A DNA stretch of 64,000 nt, taken from NCBI GenBank assembly GCA_028554795.2, contig CM068825.1, forward strand, positions 151,378,053 to 151,442,052, given 5' to 3'. Position numbers and translations under genes: made by a program. The notes beneath the pieces were generated by a model. The model had not been told where the DNA came from. It saw only the letters and a list, made by a program, of their open reading frames with translations, and did not search any database. This document shows positions 25,600-40,640 of the stretch, piece after piece. Source of the DNA: Sinohyriopsis cumingii (taxonomy: Eukaryota; Mollusca; Bivalvia; Unionida; Unionidae). Position 1 is the first letter of the stretch. Each line of letters begins with the position of its first letter.

Positions 25600-28544
25600 T
25601 TTGTTCCATTTTTATGACTGAAAAAAAGGATTTTAAAGTTTGTGATGTATGTGTGGAATTAGATGTAGATTATTTCATGGTATTTTTCACAGGCGAGATA
25701 AAGAATAATGAACATAAAACTAAAAGAAATTCATGAAGTATGAAACCTGCTGAATGCATCTGCAATTCATGCAATGCGTAGCAAATAAATACTGAGTACA
25801 GCAACTGAACGGCGGTTTAAAAGTAACAGTTCTTTGAAATTAATAATATTAATGACATAATAAAAAGTTTCTTGTTATGCAGATAGTATTAACTGCAGTC
25901 ATGCACTCGATCAAGAACAAAATGATCTAAAATATATATTTATGCCTTCACTCTCCAAGTCAATTTACGGTAACGTTAATTATATCCGTTATATTAAATG
26001 CGAATCCATTCCTTCATCATTAATGCAACATACCATTTTGATATAGATTTGCTGAAACATCGACTGGAACTGATAGTACCAACTCGATCATTAATAATTC
26101 TACATTTGTATAATTGTTTTGAAACGCCCCTCGTTCACTCATATCAATATACTTTAAACCATTCTTTATATATGTTGGAAGCATCTAGCTCCATTGTGTC
26201 TGTTGTCCTGTCTTCTGGTTCTTCTTTCTCTGTCTGTACAGACTGGTTTTCAAAAAAATACATTTCTTCTGCTGGGATGTGCGTCTTCAATAACTCGTAT
26301 TTACATGGAATCATGAGCTTCAACGGTAACAGCCGCAATTGTTCGAATATGCATAAATTATTCCTGTGTTATTTATAGAACTCAAAAATGACTTGCCAGT
26401 TTTAAGACCTGGAGGTTTGACTTCAATTATCTATCCGCGTCCAAAATGTCTGACATGTACTTTATGGGTCAGTAAGTTGTGTTTTGCAAAAACAATACGC
26501 AGTTTGAGTTTCCTGGAATTTTGTGTTTTCGATATATGTAGGAGTGCTCCCTTAAACGCCTTAGCTTTTGTTAGAGTATGTTTATTACGTAAAAGTAAAT
26601 ATCTATCAGACAGAACTTGCAACGCATTTTCTAGCTCGAGTGATAAGAAGATACATTATCGAATGCTGAGGATAGTTCATGAAGGAACAATTCGTTGTCG
26701 AAATGATTGAAAGATATGTATTATATTTTCGTGCGTATTTTATGGTCTGTTGAACTGCTTTCGCGGCACATACCAGATAAAGGTTGACAATGACATAATG
26801 ATGTCAAATACGGACTGTGGGGTGAGTAGTGTAAGTGCGATCAATAAAAGCGGATGTTAACTCTATTACCCTGGTTGGTTGATTAGGTGGCAGCTTAAGT
26901 TAGGCTAGGGCAAAAAATCAAGTACTCCCACTTTTATCTGGAATTAGGTCACAATTAATACCTCCAGTTCAGTACCCACGAATGTAGTTCTAGTCTATGT
27001 TTAGAACATTTTTTCCTCTCTCATTTTGGTGGCGATAGAAGAGTTTTATTTATGCATTTTTGTTAGGGATATAAAGGTAACTGTTTATTCTTGATAATAT
27101 GAGCTCAGGGTATTGTTGTCTGTGTGTATTTTGGCGACAGTGCACACTGAGTAATAAGGCCTTGGTGATGATCCGGAAGTGAAATCTGTGTTCTGTTTAC
27201 ATGCTGCTATGTTGACAGTCCAGCATCTCAAAAAAGAGCAGGTCAACATTTGACAAGAACTTTACCGTGAAGTCATTTTTGAAGGTATTTTAGATTAACA
27301 TATGATTTGCATTGATTGTAACACAGTGGAAAGGTCAGTACTGAGAAACAAATGTAGAGAAGACATAGTAAAATTAATTGTGTTATGTCCATCTACGGCA
27401 AAGAATCAAGTACTCACACTTGTATGGCTTTGATTCAGAAGAGCTGCATTACTGTGGCACATTTTGAGGCATTCTATACTGGGCGTACAGAGAGTCTTGC
27501 CAATTCTTGGTTTAAGTATAAGACTTGAGGAAATATTTTGATGTACGATATATAAGCTCCTATCTCCAACTTGATAACCAAAGGGACAATCGTTTGATTA
27601 CCTTTGCCAGAAACAAAATTTGACGTTAATAACACTGGATTTATTGGTAAGGCAGAGAAATGTTTGGGAGATGGCGAATATTATTTATTGAGTTGGGGAG
27701 GGGTAACACAAATCGATTGTCTAAACGGGTAAATTATACTTAATTGTGTAAAAGGTAAGTAATAAAATGTATATCGACCATTGTAATTTCAACCTATTGA
27801 ATTTATCATGATTTGATGAGGGGCACCATCTGTAATTGAAAATCATCTATATGTGTACAATTTTGGACGCATGCCGTCTTACCTGCGTTTAAGAGGATGC
27901 TGTACATGAAGAAAGATGTGAACGTGGTATGACAGCGGATGTATTAACCATCTAGGTGCCTGCTAAAAGGTCTGTTTTGTGCAGAAATTGTGATTTTGAC
28001 ACCAGCTAAAGAACAGAGCAAATACTCTGGATGTTTCTCAAACGTATAGATGTGTCACTGCCACAAAGATGTGTTTCGTAACTGTAACACAGATATATTG
28101 CGACTTTTAAAACTGGTTGAAGTGAGTTATGATTGTCTATACGACTGTTTTTAGTTGTCTACATACCTCTATTAACGTCAAAACTAAACGTTTAACACCT
28201 GCGTCAGCTCCAGAAATTAGAGCCATTCATATTACAGAATGCGTGGGAAGGTAGCCAGGGAGCAGCAAATCACATTTAAACCGAACTGGCCAAGATGTCC
28301 ATGTTTGCTAGCATCGTTTCCATCCATATGCAAAATGAAGGCAACATATGAACACAGATTCATTCGACCCAGGTGTCCACGGAGATAATCAATATTGCGC
28401 ACCTGAATGTTCTGACTTGAACGTCGTCAAGATTGAAGCCCTGAATGTTCCGACTTGAACATTTGCGTCACGACCAACTACACGAATATACTTTAACAGA
28501 GATAACTCAACATTGTCTTTAAAAATACACAAAGACACACACAC

Positions 28545-28545
<1 letters not shown>
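24585..28545. other. Host intergenic DNA with a (TTA)15 microsatellite
   Basis: A perfect ATT/TTA run lies at about 25,552-25,597. Overlapping open frames on both strands at 25,998-26,710 are about 115-126 codons, but no domain, splice-consistent structure or known family is evident, so I call no gene. Confidence 0.45.

Positions 28546-28630
<85 letters not shown>
28546..28630. repeat. (TA)n microsatellite
   Basis: About 80 bp of pure TA beside a short (CA)n; it lies just outside the tail of the SINE at 28,672. Confidence 0.95.
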
Positions 28631-28633
<3 letters not shown>

Positions 28634-28671
28634 AAGGGACAGAGACAGACATAAACAGATAGAGTGTGTGT

Positions 28672-28973
28672 GTGATTTAACGTAGCTTTAACAATTTTTC
28701 AGTCATATCGCTACGATGTCTGCAGTGTGGCAGTTTTTAGTGATTCCTAGCACTGGAAGCTGCCGCAGACATGTAGCACGATGTCCCACCCAGTCACATT
28801 ATCCGGACACCAGGCCGACCAGTCCTAACACTAACCTCTTAATGCTGAGCGCCAAGCGAGGCAGCTGTTAGTACCATTTTTGTAAATCTTTGGTATGACT
28901 CGGCCGATGATCGAACCCACGATCTCCCGCATCCGAGGCGGACGCTCTAACCACTAGGCCACCGGAGCGGTTA
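28672..28973 (-). mobile_element. tRNA-derived SINE, family 2, copy 2
   Basis: The minus-strand head 'gctccggtggcctagtggtt' carries the A box and 'gtgggttcgatc' the B box. The body contains 'cagctgcctcgcttggcgct' and 'cagcattaagagg', and the tail reads 'gttaaatcacacaca'. This copy is less decayed than the one at 9,185. Confidence 0.9.
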
Positions 28974-28974
28974 A

Positions 28975-29000
28975 CAGAGAGAGAGAGAGAGAGAGAGATT
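28975..29000. repeat. (GA)n at SINE 5' end
   Basis: A GA dinucleotide run flush with the tRNA-derived end of the SINE. Confidence 0.9.
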
Positions 29001-32000
29001 AATAATAGCACAAATACAGAGCAGTTTTCCAATTTTTCTAGAGAAGAAAAAAATTATATACTGCACAATGCTGGGGTTTTTTGGAACGTCGGATTCTCGT
29101 CCGTATTGACCAATCTTTTACAAGGTTTTCACTCTTATTCTTAAGCGCATGCTCAAATCTACCAGAGACTCTGTTTAACAAAACACAGGACAGAATGTTT
29201 TCTGAATCATCAGTATGAATTAGTGTTATTTGCCGTTAATTTAATAAAAATATCTCGCTTTAAATCGTCACAAGTGTGTATAATATATTAATTTGTCACT
29301 TGTATTTTCTATATCAATGTTTTTCATCGGCTTGAAATAAAAATTTACCAAGATGACAAACAAATGAATGTGCAAGGATACGCAAGCATGAGGAGGTCAG
29401 TTGAAACTTATTTACGCTTGTCCAACGTTGTTGATAAAAGTAAACCTCGCTAAGTAAATTACGATTCAATTCGGAATTAGTCTGGGTTTTTTTCCACTTT
29501 ACATCCACTTCTTAATATCGAATGTTATACCACGGACATTCAATGTTATATTTATAACACATCTCCTTGAGAAGGAAAATATGAATATAATAAATAAAAA
29601 ATGAACACTTTAGCAAAATGTTATTCTCTTGCGAGAAACAATTTGTTAATTATTTAATCGTCTTATTTTCTTATGGGTACTTTAGTGAAATATAAATAGA
29701 ATAGACTAAGAAAAGAAAAAGACTCTATCCAGCCTATCAATAAGTGTTGAAAGAGACTTTATTTGTGTCATTCAATTTTAATCGACAACTAAGAGACATC
29801 TCTCCCACAGTGAGGTCCAATATCGATAACAATGTGACAAAAATCATTTTGTGAGGACGATTTTATATCATTAAAATATTGCAACTGTTTCCTTGTCCTG
29901 ATCAAAACCAAGAGTAATCTGACTTTTGACATGATATTTCTAATAATCAAAGAGATGAAATACAAAGAATTTATTTTAACTCGCGTGGCTGGATTGAAAA
30001 ATGTACTTAAATGATTTCGACTTCTTTCACATTAAAGGAAACTGCATATGATCAATCTTTAATATGATATCACCTAGTATAAAGAAAAATCTACAATTAT
30101 GAAATTCACGCTCCAGAAATACATTTGCATGTAAAGTAGTCACGTTGAGTTTTGGGATCTACACAGTTGATAAAAAATATAACAAATAAACAGAAACATT
30201 TTTTTCATTTCTTTATGTCCTACCTCTAGCTAAAACTTTAACTACAGTAGCCCATTCCAACAGTCTTTCCTGATAAAAGACATAACGCTATCGCATTTTG
30301 TAATTACTCTCAATGCGTTTTTCAAAACCAGAACGGACATTGTTCTCTACCCCATATCTCAATGACACTAAAATGACCTTGTTTGAGTGTGGCGTCATCC
30401 GTTTTTTAGAAAGGACAGGGTATCCTTATCATCAACATGTAGAAGCCTGCTAGTGAAGCGTTTATATCAATTTTCCAATCTTAAATAATACTTACTACCT
30501 AGTAATTACGGTATACTAACTCGAAATTACGTGATGGCTATTAGGATATACTAAGTGGAAATTACGATTACAAACATTTATTACAATGTGGCACTAGCAA
30601 GCTTCCGTACCGAATCAATACTCTCACATTAGAGAGTAAAATGTGTCATGTTTAGACAAGGCCATTCGGTAATAACAGATTCATTACGATATCAATGCCA
30701 GCTGACGTCTCAGTCTAACAATATAAGTGGTCTTCAACGGTTGCAGTGGAAAAAGAAACGGACTCTATCAATTAGTTTGACCAAGTTCTCGGAACTGCGT
30801 ATATGAGCAAGAATATCCATATTTTCCTGATTTTCAAGAACTATGTTATTTCTATACATTCTATAAAATATCCCTTTGAAATAAGTTTTCTGTTCATTGA
30901 CCATATTATAGCATAGCAATTGTATTATAGAAATATATATAGTTGAAACCACTAAGTCTTGACTGTGATGTACAACAGATTTTACACGTTCTCATAAGTA
31001 TTGTAAATCATTCATGTCAGGATAAGTGTCATCAAATATTTTTGTTATTATACGAATCTTTTTACGTACAGTCCAATGGAACTCTATTATATCTTGTTTT
31101 CCTTCACCTCCTCAAAAGATATAACATTGTATACACACGTAAGTGCATATATAGAGTACTCATGTATATTAATTATATACATTCTTCTAATATCGTCTCA
31201 ATGTCATGAAAGACACTATTGAACTTATTTATAATCCTCTTGATAACTGTTGTCTGTCATAGCAAAGGATTGTTTTTAATGAGTTTATTAACCTAATCAT
31301 TTTATTTGTTCATAATCTTTGGCACATTCACGCCAGTACAAATTAACCAATGTCCAAGTCTTTCATGCTGTTACCTGTTTTGAACCTGTCTTCTGTAGAG
31401 AGTGATTCAAAAAAATGTATAGACGTTTTAATCTTAATTTTCCTCTATTTTATCTGACTAATGATCTGTTTGAAAAATTTCATCACAACGCTAGCACAGT
31501 ATGTAGGACATTCATAATTTGAAAAACATGGAATATGACAAAAAAATCACGTAAAGATCTAAATTTATGTGCATATTCACGATAACCTAGGGACTGGAAC
31601 AGTTAATAGCTTTTTTACCTCTCAGCCTCGTCTGCTACATGGCGAAATCAATTGCATGTTTTACCATGCCGATGTTGTAGATGTATTTATGTAATACAGA
31701 CTTAGTCTGCTCCTGAAAATGATATAGATGCTTTCCTGATAAGGTCACAAGCATACGACATTCTGCACATTTTACCTGGATGATGGGCAACTTGGCAGTA
31801 CAAGGCACACTGAAGCAAAATCCACTTGTAAATTAAAAATATAGACACTAACAGAAAGCCTGATTTGCGTTCTATTTATGTATGTGTCTTGTATAACAGT
31901 CACTTGAGACTCAATGAATTCATTTCAACTTCCAAACACTATCTAAACTCAACGGTAAATCTACCAGCATACCACAAATATGGCTGTTGATGAGGTCATG

Positions 32001-32700
32001 CCGGAACTATCCATAGGTTTACAAACTAGTATAAGACGTGGCAGAAACAAATATTTTTTTCTTCTAGCAAATAAAAAGTAAACCATTATTTGATTGAAAA
32101 CACCCGTGCAATACAGATTTCTTTTACAGGTACACGTTATGCAGTGCAACAAATGTATAGTGTCACGTATACGCATGACGTCACGCGACATCAACTGTGC
32201 GCTCTCGTTAGGCTTATTTCATATTCTCTTTGAACATCAACTCAACTTCCATTCGATGCATGCGGCTTCCTTCATTATAGGCGCTAAATAACACACTTTG
32301 TAGGGAAAACCCAACGGTGTTTTTGTCCTGCTCCTGAAGAATTAATTTAAAAATCTAATTTTACGCCCGGTAAGGCTCTTGTGACTATTTTAGCTCGAAA
32401 AACATGACAAATGGAAAGCAATACTTCCTGACTAAAAAGGTTTGTCATTGCTTACTGGGAACCTTGGAGTGCACGAATGTGACAGAAAAGTATCCTGAAA
32501 GTTAGACGTCGTCTAACGATTGGCCTGCATAGATCGATATGTTTATTAACCGAGCAATTTCGTGTAAATGCTCACATTAATTAGGGTTACACAAAAAACG
32601 ACAAGTTTCTATTACATAATGGTTTGACTGATATGTCAACGGATTCCACCTTTAGTTCTGATGGACAAATATGGCAAAGTATTATTGCCTTGTACATTTT
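29001..32700. other. Host intergenic DNA, nothing recognised
   Basis: AT-rich and without a supportable gene or repeat. Confidence 0.5.
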
Positions 32701-32704
32701 TGGC

Positions 32705-34640
32705 AATAACAACAATGAATATCATGACACAACGACTTTAATTTGTACAAACAATGAATATCATGATACAACGACATTAATTTGTACAAACAATGAATAT
32801 CATGACATAAGAACGACTTTGAGTTCTACAAACAATGAATATTATGAAATAATGACTTTAATTCTACAGACAATGAATATCATGACACAACGACTTTAAT
32901 TTGTACAAACAATGAATATCCTGACACAACGACTTTAAGTTCTACAAGCAATGAATATCCTGACACGAGGACTTTGAGTTCTACAAAAAATGAATATTAT
33001 GAAATAATGACTTTGATTCTACAGACAATGAATATCATGAGACAACGACTTTAATTCGTACAAACAATGAGCATCCTGCCACAACGACTTTAAGTTCTAC
33101 AAACAATGAATATCATGACGCAACGACTTTAAGTTCTACAAACAATTAATATCATGACGCAATGACTTTAAGTTCTTCAAACAATGGATATAATGACACA
33201 ATGACTTTAAGTTCTTCAAACAATGAATATAATGACACAACGATTTTAAGTTCTACAAACAATTAATATCATGACATAAGAACGACTTTAAGTTCTACAA
33301 ACAATGAATATTATGAAATAATGACTTTAATTTATACAAACAATAAATATCATGACATAAGAACGACTTACATTCAGCAAACAATGAATATTATGAAATA
33401 ATGAATTTAAGTTCTACAGACAGTGCATATCATGACACAACGACTTTAAGTTCTGCAAGCAATGAATATCATGACACAACGACTTCTGAGTTCCACAAAT
33501 AATGAATATCATGACACAACGACTTCTGAGTTCCACAAATAATGAATATCATGACACAACGACTTTAATTTATACAGACAATGCATATCATGGCACAACG
33601 ACTTTAATTTCTACAAACAATGAATATCATGACGCAACGACTTTAATTTCTACAAACAATGAATATCATGACGCAACGACTTTAATTTCTACAAACAATG
33701 AATATCATGACGCAACGATTTTAAGTTCTACAAACAATGAATATTATGAAATAATGACTTTAATTTATACAAACAATGAATATCATGACATAAGAACGAT
33801 TTTAAGTTCTACAAACAATGAATATTATGAAATAAGTTCCACAGACAATGAATATCATGACGCAACGACTTTAATTTGTACAAACAATGAGTATCATGAC
33901 ACAACGATTTTAAGTTCTACAAACAATTAATATCATGACACGAGGACTTTAAGTTCTACAAACAATGAATATCATGACACAACGACTTTAAGTTCTACAA
34001 TGATTATCATGACATAAGAACGACTTTAAGTTCTACAAACAATGAATATTATGAAATAATGACTTTAAGTTCCACAGACAATGAATATCATGACACAACG
34101 ACTTTAATTTGTACAAACAATGTGTATCATGACACAACGATTTTAAGTTCTACAAACAATTAATATCATGACACGAGGACTTTAAGTTCTACAAACAATG
34201 AATATCATGACACAAGGACTTTAAGTTCTACAAACAATGAATATCATGACACAAGGACTTTAAGTTCTACAAACAATGAATATCATGACACAAGGACTTT
34301 AAGTTCTACAAGCAATGAATATCATGACACAACGACTTCTGAGTTCTACAAACAATACATATCATGACATAAGAACGACTTTAAGTTCTACAAATAATGA
34401 ATATCATGACACAACGATTTTAAGTTCTACAAACAATGAATATCATAACACAACGACTTTAATTTCTAGAAACAATGAATATCATGACTTAAGAACGACT
34501 TTAAGTTCAGTAAACAATGAATATTATGAAATAACATTACAGGACGACTTTAAGTTCTTGAAAAAATGAATAAAATGACAGAAGAACGACTTTAATTTAT
34601 ACAAACAATGAATATCATGACATAAGAGAAAGTTCAATTT
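32705..34640. repeat. 1.9-kb array of about 38-41-bp minisatellite
   Basis: About fifty copies of 'acaaacaatgaatatcatga' + 'cacaacgactttaagttct'. Several variant types occur (with 'cataagaacgact', 'ttatgaaataatgact', 'cgcaacgact') in higher-order groupings. The units put long but spurious open frames on the plus strand. Confidence 0.97.
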
Positions 34641-35340
34641 CAAGAAAACATATGGCAGTAATTCCTGCTCGTTTTATTCCCGTACTTTCACAGTATCTGA
34701 ACTTAAAAATTTACAAGTCACCATTTAACATGACACCACAGGATGACAATTTCAAAGCTGTTCGAATTACTCAATTCATCTTCTTCATCACAAACCAGTA
34801 ATGATTAATTCAGTCATGTGCTTCCATTTCAGAAGTTTAAGTCTTTTGACAAAATATTTAATGAACACATGAATAGAATTTTTTTTTGCGTATAACGATA
34901 ACAACTGGTCTGGCTTGACTAGAGAAATAGATATATGTATACATGATAATAGATTCTATTGTAGAGATCTTATATTAACTAACAATCAACAATGTAGTGA
35001 CTTTTAAATCAAAAGAAAAAAATGTTATTTTGTGCCGCATGCTCCGGTAAGCATCTTAAACAATCAACGAAACAAATATATATTTTGTGCATGAATCATG
35101 AAGGATGCAGTGTACCAAATGTGAATGTTTACATTTGGTTTTCATTTATTTCACAATAAAGTTACATATTATAGTTTTCGTATTGATGACATAGCTGTTT
35201 CGCGAAACTCTTCAAAGTTATTCATGTATTCACATGGGTAAGTGTTTTTTCCACAAATATTTAGATTTCATGCTACTATAACGTTTCTGTGTGTCTGTAA
35301 TTATTTAAACTTTTTACCTCTTCAACACGATCATTTTAAA
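34641..35340. other. Host intergenic DNA, nothing recognised
   Basis: No gene or repeat seen. Confidence 0.5.
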
Positions 35341-35344
35341 CCAT

Positions 35345-36280
35345 GTCTAGAATTGTTACTACTAATTTATTAAACTATGTCGATTAACAGACTCCTCTCA
35401 CTAATAAACTATGTCTTGAAGAATAGACTACTCAATGCTAAACTATGTCTAGATGAATAGACTACTCTATCGTAAACTATGCCTAGATTAATAGACTAAT
35501 CACTACTAAACTATGTCTAGATTAATAGATTACTCTCACTAATAAGCTATGTCTAGATTAATAGACTACTCTCAATAATAAATTATGTCTAGATTAATAG
35601 AATACTCTCAATAGTCAACTATGTCTAGATTAATAGACTACTCTCAATAGTAAACTATGTCTAGATTAATAGACTACTCTCACTAACAAACTATGTCTAG
35701 ATTAATAGACTCCTCTCACTAACAAACTATGTCTTGATGAATATACTACTCAATGCTAACCTATGTCTAGATTAATAGACTACTCTCACTAACAAACTAT
35801 GTCTAGATTAATAGACTAATCACTACTAACAAACTGTCTAGATTAATATTACTCTCACTAATAAGATATGTCTAGATTAATAGACTACTGTCACTAACAA
35901 ACTATCTAGATTAATAGATTACTCTCACTAATAAGCTGTCTAGAATAATAAATTACTCTCTATACTAAACTATGTCAAGATTAATAGACTCATCTTACTA
36001 CTAAATTATGTCTTGATGAATAGACTACTCAGTGCTAAACTATGTCTAGATTAATAGACTAATCACTAAAATAAACTGTCTATATTAATATTACTCTCAC
36101 TAATAAGATATGTCTAGATTATTAGACTACTCTCAATACTAAACTATGTCTAGATTAATAGATTACTCACACTAATAAGATATGTATAATTAATAGACTC
36201 CTCTCACTACTAAACTATGTCTTGATGAATAGACTACTCAGTGTTAAACTATGGATAGATGAATAGACTACTCTATCGGA
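35345..36280. repeat. About 36-bp minisatellite
   Basis: About twenty-five copies of 'aaactatgtctagattaata' + 'gactactctcacta', with frequent small deletions. Confidence 0.95.
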
Positions 36281-39200
36281 TAAGTTGTGAATAATCAGTG
36301 GTTTATGTCCTTTTTATGTATGATTCATGTTGCAATCTTTAAATTCTGCTCAATTATACCTTCTGTGAAATGGTTATGGTGTTTCATTTTGTTTTCAACT
36401 TTTTTCTCACAGATGTAACACGTACCTGTTGAAGACGTATTTCATATTCCACAGTGAACACCGTTGTTTTACATTCGATTGTCTTCATTTCCATACCTTC
36501 TCTTTTGCGGAAGTGTATTTAACCTTAAGACGTATACAGCTATCCTAATTTTCTAGTACTGACACTGTTCAACACTAATATTTATTTTTGGCCTTTCATG
36601 TTTCAAGCATTTTAATCTTTCTCATCTACGATCATAAAGCGACACAGTTATAAATAATGTTGCTTTAATGACAAGAAACAGGATGGCAAGAAGTCGATTT
36701 ACACAAATCTGGCTTGAATTTTAAATAATATTCAACCAAAAAGAATCGCATTTGTTGCAAAATAAAGAAAAATAAAGTTAGTTTCTTTTGTAAAAGCTTA
36801 AAATATTAAACTGTTTGATTGGAAGTGTCTGAAATGTGCCACGTAACAATGACGTGCAACAAAAATTCAGCATTTTTGGTGTTTTTGGCAAACTCTCTAG
36901 TGCCAGAAATTACACACGTGAGAAATAGTATTTACGTGAGAGTGCGTTACACTATAAGATGGATATCGAGAATCTACAATTAATTAATGTTCTTTATGCA
37001 AAATATTTTAGGGTCTTACTGCGGTAGACATTTTTAATATACTTTATACTTTAGCGCTGTCTTATATGTACACAATATGGTGACAAAGAAATATATGAGT
37101 GGCATAACGATGTTAGCTTTATAATAATCATCAAATTCCCAAGTCTTGCTGTTCTAATACCTTTTACAATTGATCTTTAAAAAGGTTTGTATTTCGATAC
37201 ATGATGCACAACACAAAACTCTGCTGCTAATTACTACGTCTGTTAACTATTCAGTTCATCCATAGAAAATGGATTTCTGACATTTTCCTGTCAAACGAAG
37301 CAAAGATTGTCAGAGAGCAGCATTCGTTCATTACAGACTGGCAACCAGCCTTGAAATGTTTGCAAGAGACAAGAAATTATATTGATATTGATGCTCATTC
37401 TGGTATAAACCTGATTTTCCATTAAAATGAAGGAAAATCTTGTTACGGTGATTTATTTGCATATATGATAGCGTGTTGGTGGTTGTCATTAATTGTAAGC
37501 AATCGAAGTCAAATACACCTGACGTGTTCTGACAGTCGCTTTTCAAAGATGACTAATGGAGAGATCTCGTCAACAAGTTTCTTCCGTGACTGTCTTTTGT
37601 CACGCATTTTGACATGTGAAATGCTCAAGAAGTTCAATGTCCGATTTGAGAAGAGTTTAAATAGAAGTTATAGAATTCTAGAGAAAGCACTTAAGTTTCT
37701 TATCTATGATATGTGTACATACTAATATTTTGGATGGTTTTACCAACAATCCCACTGATATCAGAATGTATTCTGGGATTTTGGGGGGCAGTAGAGAACT
37801 GTGGAAACAACCCTATAGGCCAATATTGAATTCCTGGGTTGAATTTCAAAATAATGCTTGTTTTGCTCGATTTCGAAATGAAACCAGAACAGAAAAAACA
37901 TTTATGAATACGTTTAACGTCTGGTGATATATTGATCAAAATCTAAGATTGTACAATGACGCGAATATAATTCGAATCTTTTCTCCCATAGCTTCCTTTT
38001 AATAATAGCTGATTAATCGTGTGAAAAGTTTGCTCTAATTTCTTTGTGAAATAATGTGCCGTTGGTACTGTTGTAGACGTGATGTGTTGAGGTGCTCGAT
38101 TGAATCAAACACGCCTGACAGGCATAGGACCTATGCTTTCAATTATGTAAATATTTGGATGTATTCCAAGCCAAATGCGAATTTTCGTATTACTAATAAG
38201 AACGTGATTCCGTCCCTTGACTTGCCAAAGTAACTGCCTTTCATTACATTCCGTGTGAAAACCACTAGTGTAGGAAATTGAAGAAGAAGGTAATAACATG
38301 TTTTATACTTAAGCCCGCTATTATTGTTTGCTGAAAATCTATAGAGTAGTTTTATGTCAAAGGAATAAAGTTCAAAAAGCTCGGAAAATCCGTGGTTGGA
38401 AATATTTTTGTCCTAAAATCAAACTTTCATTCTCGTCTGTTCGTGCTCATTAAAATTCCAATTTTGTAATTAAGAAAACAGACATCAAATAACTGTGCTG
38501 CATAGAAATCCAATTAATCAGGAAAACTTCAACTAAAAGGTAATACACTTCAAAACTTGGAATTAAATCCTGACTGCTCAAAAAATATTTTTATCGAGAG
38601 CTTTTATTGCAGCGAAAGGACGTTACAATTCGTTACAATGTCACCATTTAAAGGACTTGAATTCTTTCAACTAAGACAGTCATCGTAACTAAATTGAACA
38701 TACTGCGTGCTTGTTTATTTCGTTAATATCTCAGAGTGAGCGAAGTTTGTGTTCATTACACGCGACATCATGTTCCTGTAATTGATCAAATAGATGTACA
38801 CTCATGGCGACAACAGTGAAACCTTTACGGCATTCTTTACTTTAACACCAGCAAATTGATTTATATTGATATGGAGAATTAAGCACGTTGGCTGACATGT
38901 CTGGTTCTGAACTACAGGCGGGGTTACATGGGAGAGTGCATGGAACTGAAAGAACGGAGAACCTATTAGGTCAAGAGGACAGCCAAGTGAATTAAAATTA
39001 GCCCTTAACGCAAAACGATTTCCCTACCTTCTGTCAACATTATAGAGGTCATCTTTTCAAACGGCTTTTATGGAACAATCGGAAAAATAAGCTTGTCTAC
39101 GAAAGATTTGATATTCTTGCATCCAGACTTATTCACACGAAATTTTCCAACTGATCTCTCACGACAAACGACATTCACAAAATATCCGACAGAAAAACAC

Positions 39201-40480
39201 GAGCACTATCAAAACAGATATTCAAAAGGAGCATGGTTCTGTTATCAAACCGACATGACTTATCGGAAAGACAGTATATGTTGCTTTGACTATATTAATT
39301 GCCTACCTCTGTTTACTGTTGGTATATTTATTGGTTTGAATAAATATTTATACGTAATTTTCGTACAATAATTAATTAAGGAATCATAACCATCGTGTTT
39401 TGTTGTGTACAAAAGTCTACCGCAGCACTCTGGAAAAACATGAGACCCCTTCGGGTTACATTTACATCATGCTCACACAGCTGTTGAACAAAGTGAACTG
39501 TATATAATCCCAAAAGTTATATATAAAACTCATCAAAACATTCTTGTAGATATGTCCAATGTAAAAAGCGCCATCTATTCAAAACCGATTTGTAATTCAG
39601 TTGTTATATCCACTGAACTCACGATAATTGCAAACGAGATTATTGTGTCGTGATGGAAGGATAATTGCTGCAGAAATATACATAAATCTGGAAAACTACA
39701 TTTATTGCAATATCGATACTTCTTTGAAGATACATTAAAGTCCATTTAGTCCCATATTGCTCTTCGTATCTACTAAGTGAGAGGATTAAATAACAAACTA
39801 GACTTACTGTGATGGTTTATGTCATGACTTTAAGTATCAATTTGTCACAACTATAAGTAATTTAGTTGTTTCAAGGAAAGCTCAAACTACCTGTCTGTGA
39901 AAGTAATGTTGCAATCCTCTATTAACCCAGTCTTAATAAAGGAACGCTCCACTTTCCATTCGTCTTCTCTGTTTGATTCAAAATGGCTCAGTTTTGTTTA
40001 TTTCGACCTAATAATGCTGAATATAACGTGGCAAATCAACATATCAATCTAATGCGTAAACGACGTGAGAGTGGAAGTTGATGCTTTCACATTACTTTGT
40101 GTGATAGTAAAGACAACTGTTATTTATATTTTATTAGCTTGTTTGTTACTTAGTTTTTTGTTGTTTTTTTTATTTCATTACATGCCTTTGTAATATAACA
40201 TTGTAGGCTGGACTTGACTTTGTCCAAAATTGAGTTAATTTCTGCTTGGCCTGAATAGATTGTTGTTAAAATTTTATTCTGTAAACAACTAATGCATAAC
40301 TAAATTATTCTCTGTGTGTATGGGTTTAAAATCGGAAATGTTATTAATAGAAGTAAATATGATTTTTTGGGTCTAGGTCTAGGTTTTAGAATTTTCTTAG
40401 TGTATTTATAATGGGCCGTGTTCTAATATTTTTATTTTGTAAACATCAGGAAAATTCTAAAAGGTTATTTTTCATGGTCT
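36281..40480. other. Host intergenic DNA, nothing recognised
   Basis: 4.2 kb without a supportable gene. Overlapping frames on both strands at 37,331-37,939 have no recognisable domain. Confidence 0.5.
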
Positions 40481-40484
40481 GTAA

Positions 40485-40640
40485 TTGTAGGTTTATTTGG
40501 GATTTGTAAAACCTTAAGTTCCTTTTATTTCATTTTTACTTTGTATTCTAAGGAAATACATTAATTTTGAATTTTACAAAGCTTGTTGCTTTTCACTCTT
40601 TTTTGTTGCTTATTTTAAGAGCATAGATTCGTAACACTAG
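40485..40640 (+). repeat. Dispersed repeat family R1, copy 4
   Basis: Contains 'tatttgggatttgtaaa', 'atttttactttgtattctaa', 'gaattttacaaagcttgtt' and 'cactcttttttgtt' in family order. Confidence 0.65.

Noticed and set aside
25998..26710. Overlapping 114-126-codon ORFs on both strands
   Set aside because: No domain, mirrored frames, AT-rich context; likely chance.
28389..28652. Ile-Tyr repeat ORF
   Set aside because: Translation of a (TA)n microsatellite.
33502..33930. 142-codon ORF and neighbours at 32,624 and 34,315
   Set aside because: Produced by minisatellite units without stops in one frame; the protein is just the repeat unit.
35345..36280. CRISPR-like array
   Set aside because: Degenerate head-to-tail minisatellite without constant repeats and unique spacers; animal DNA.
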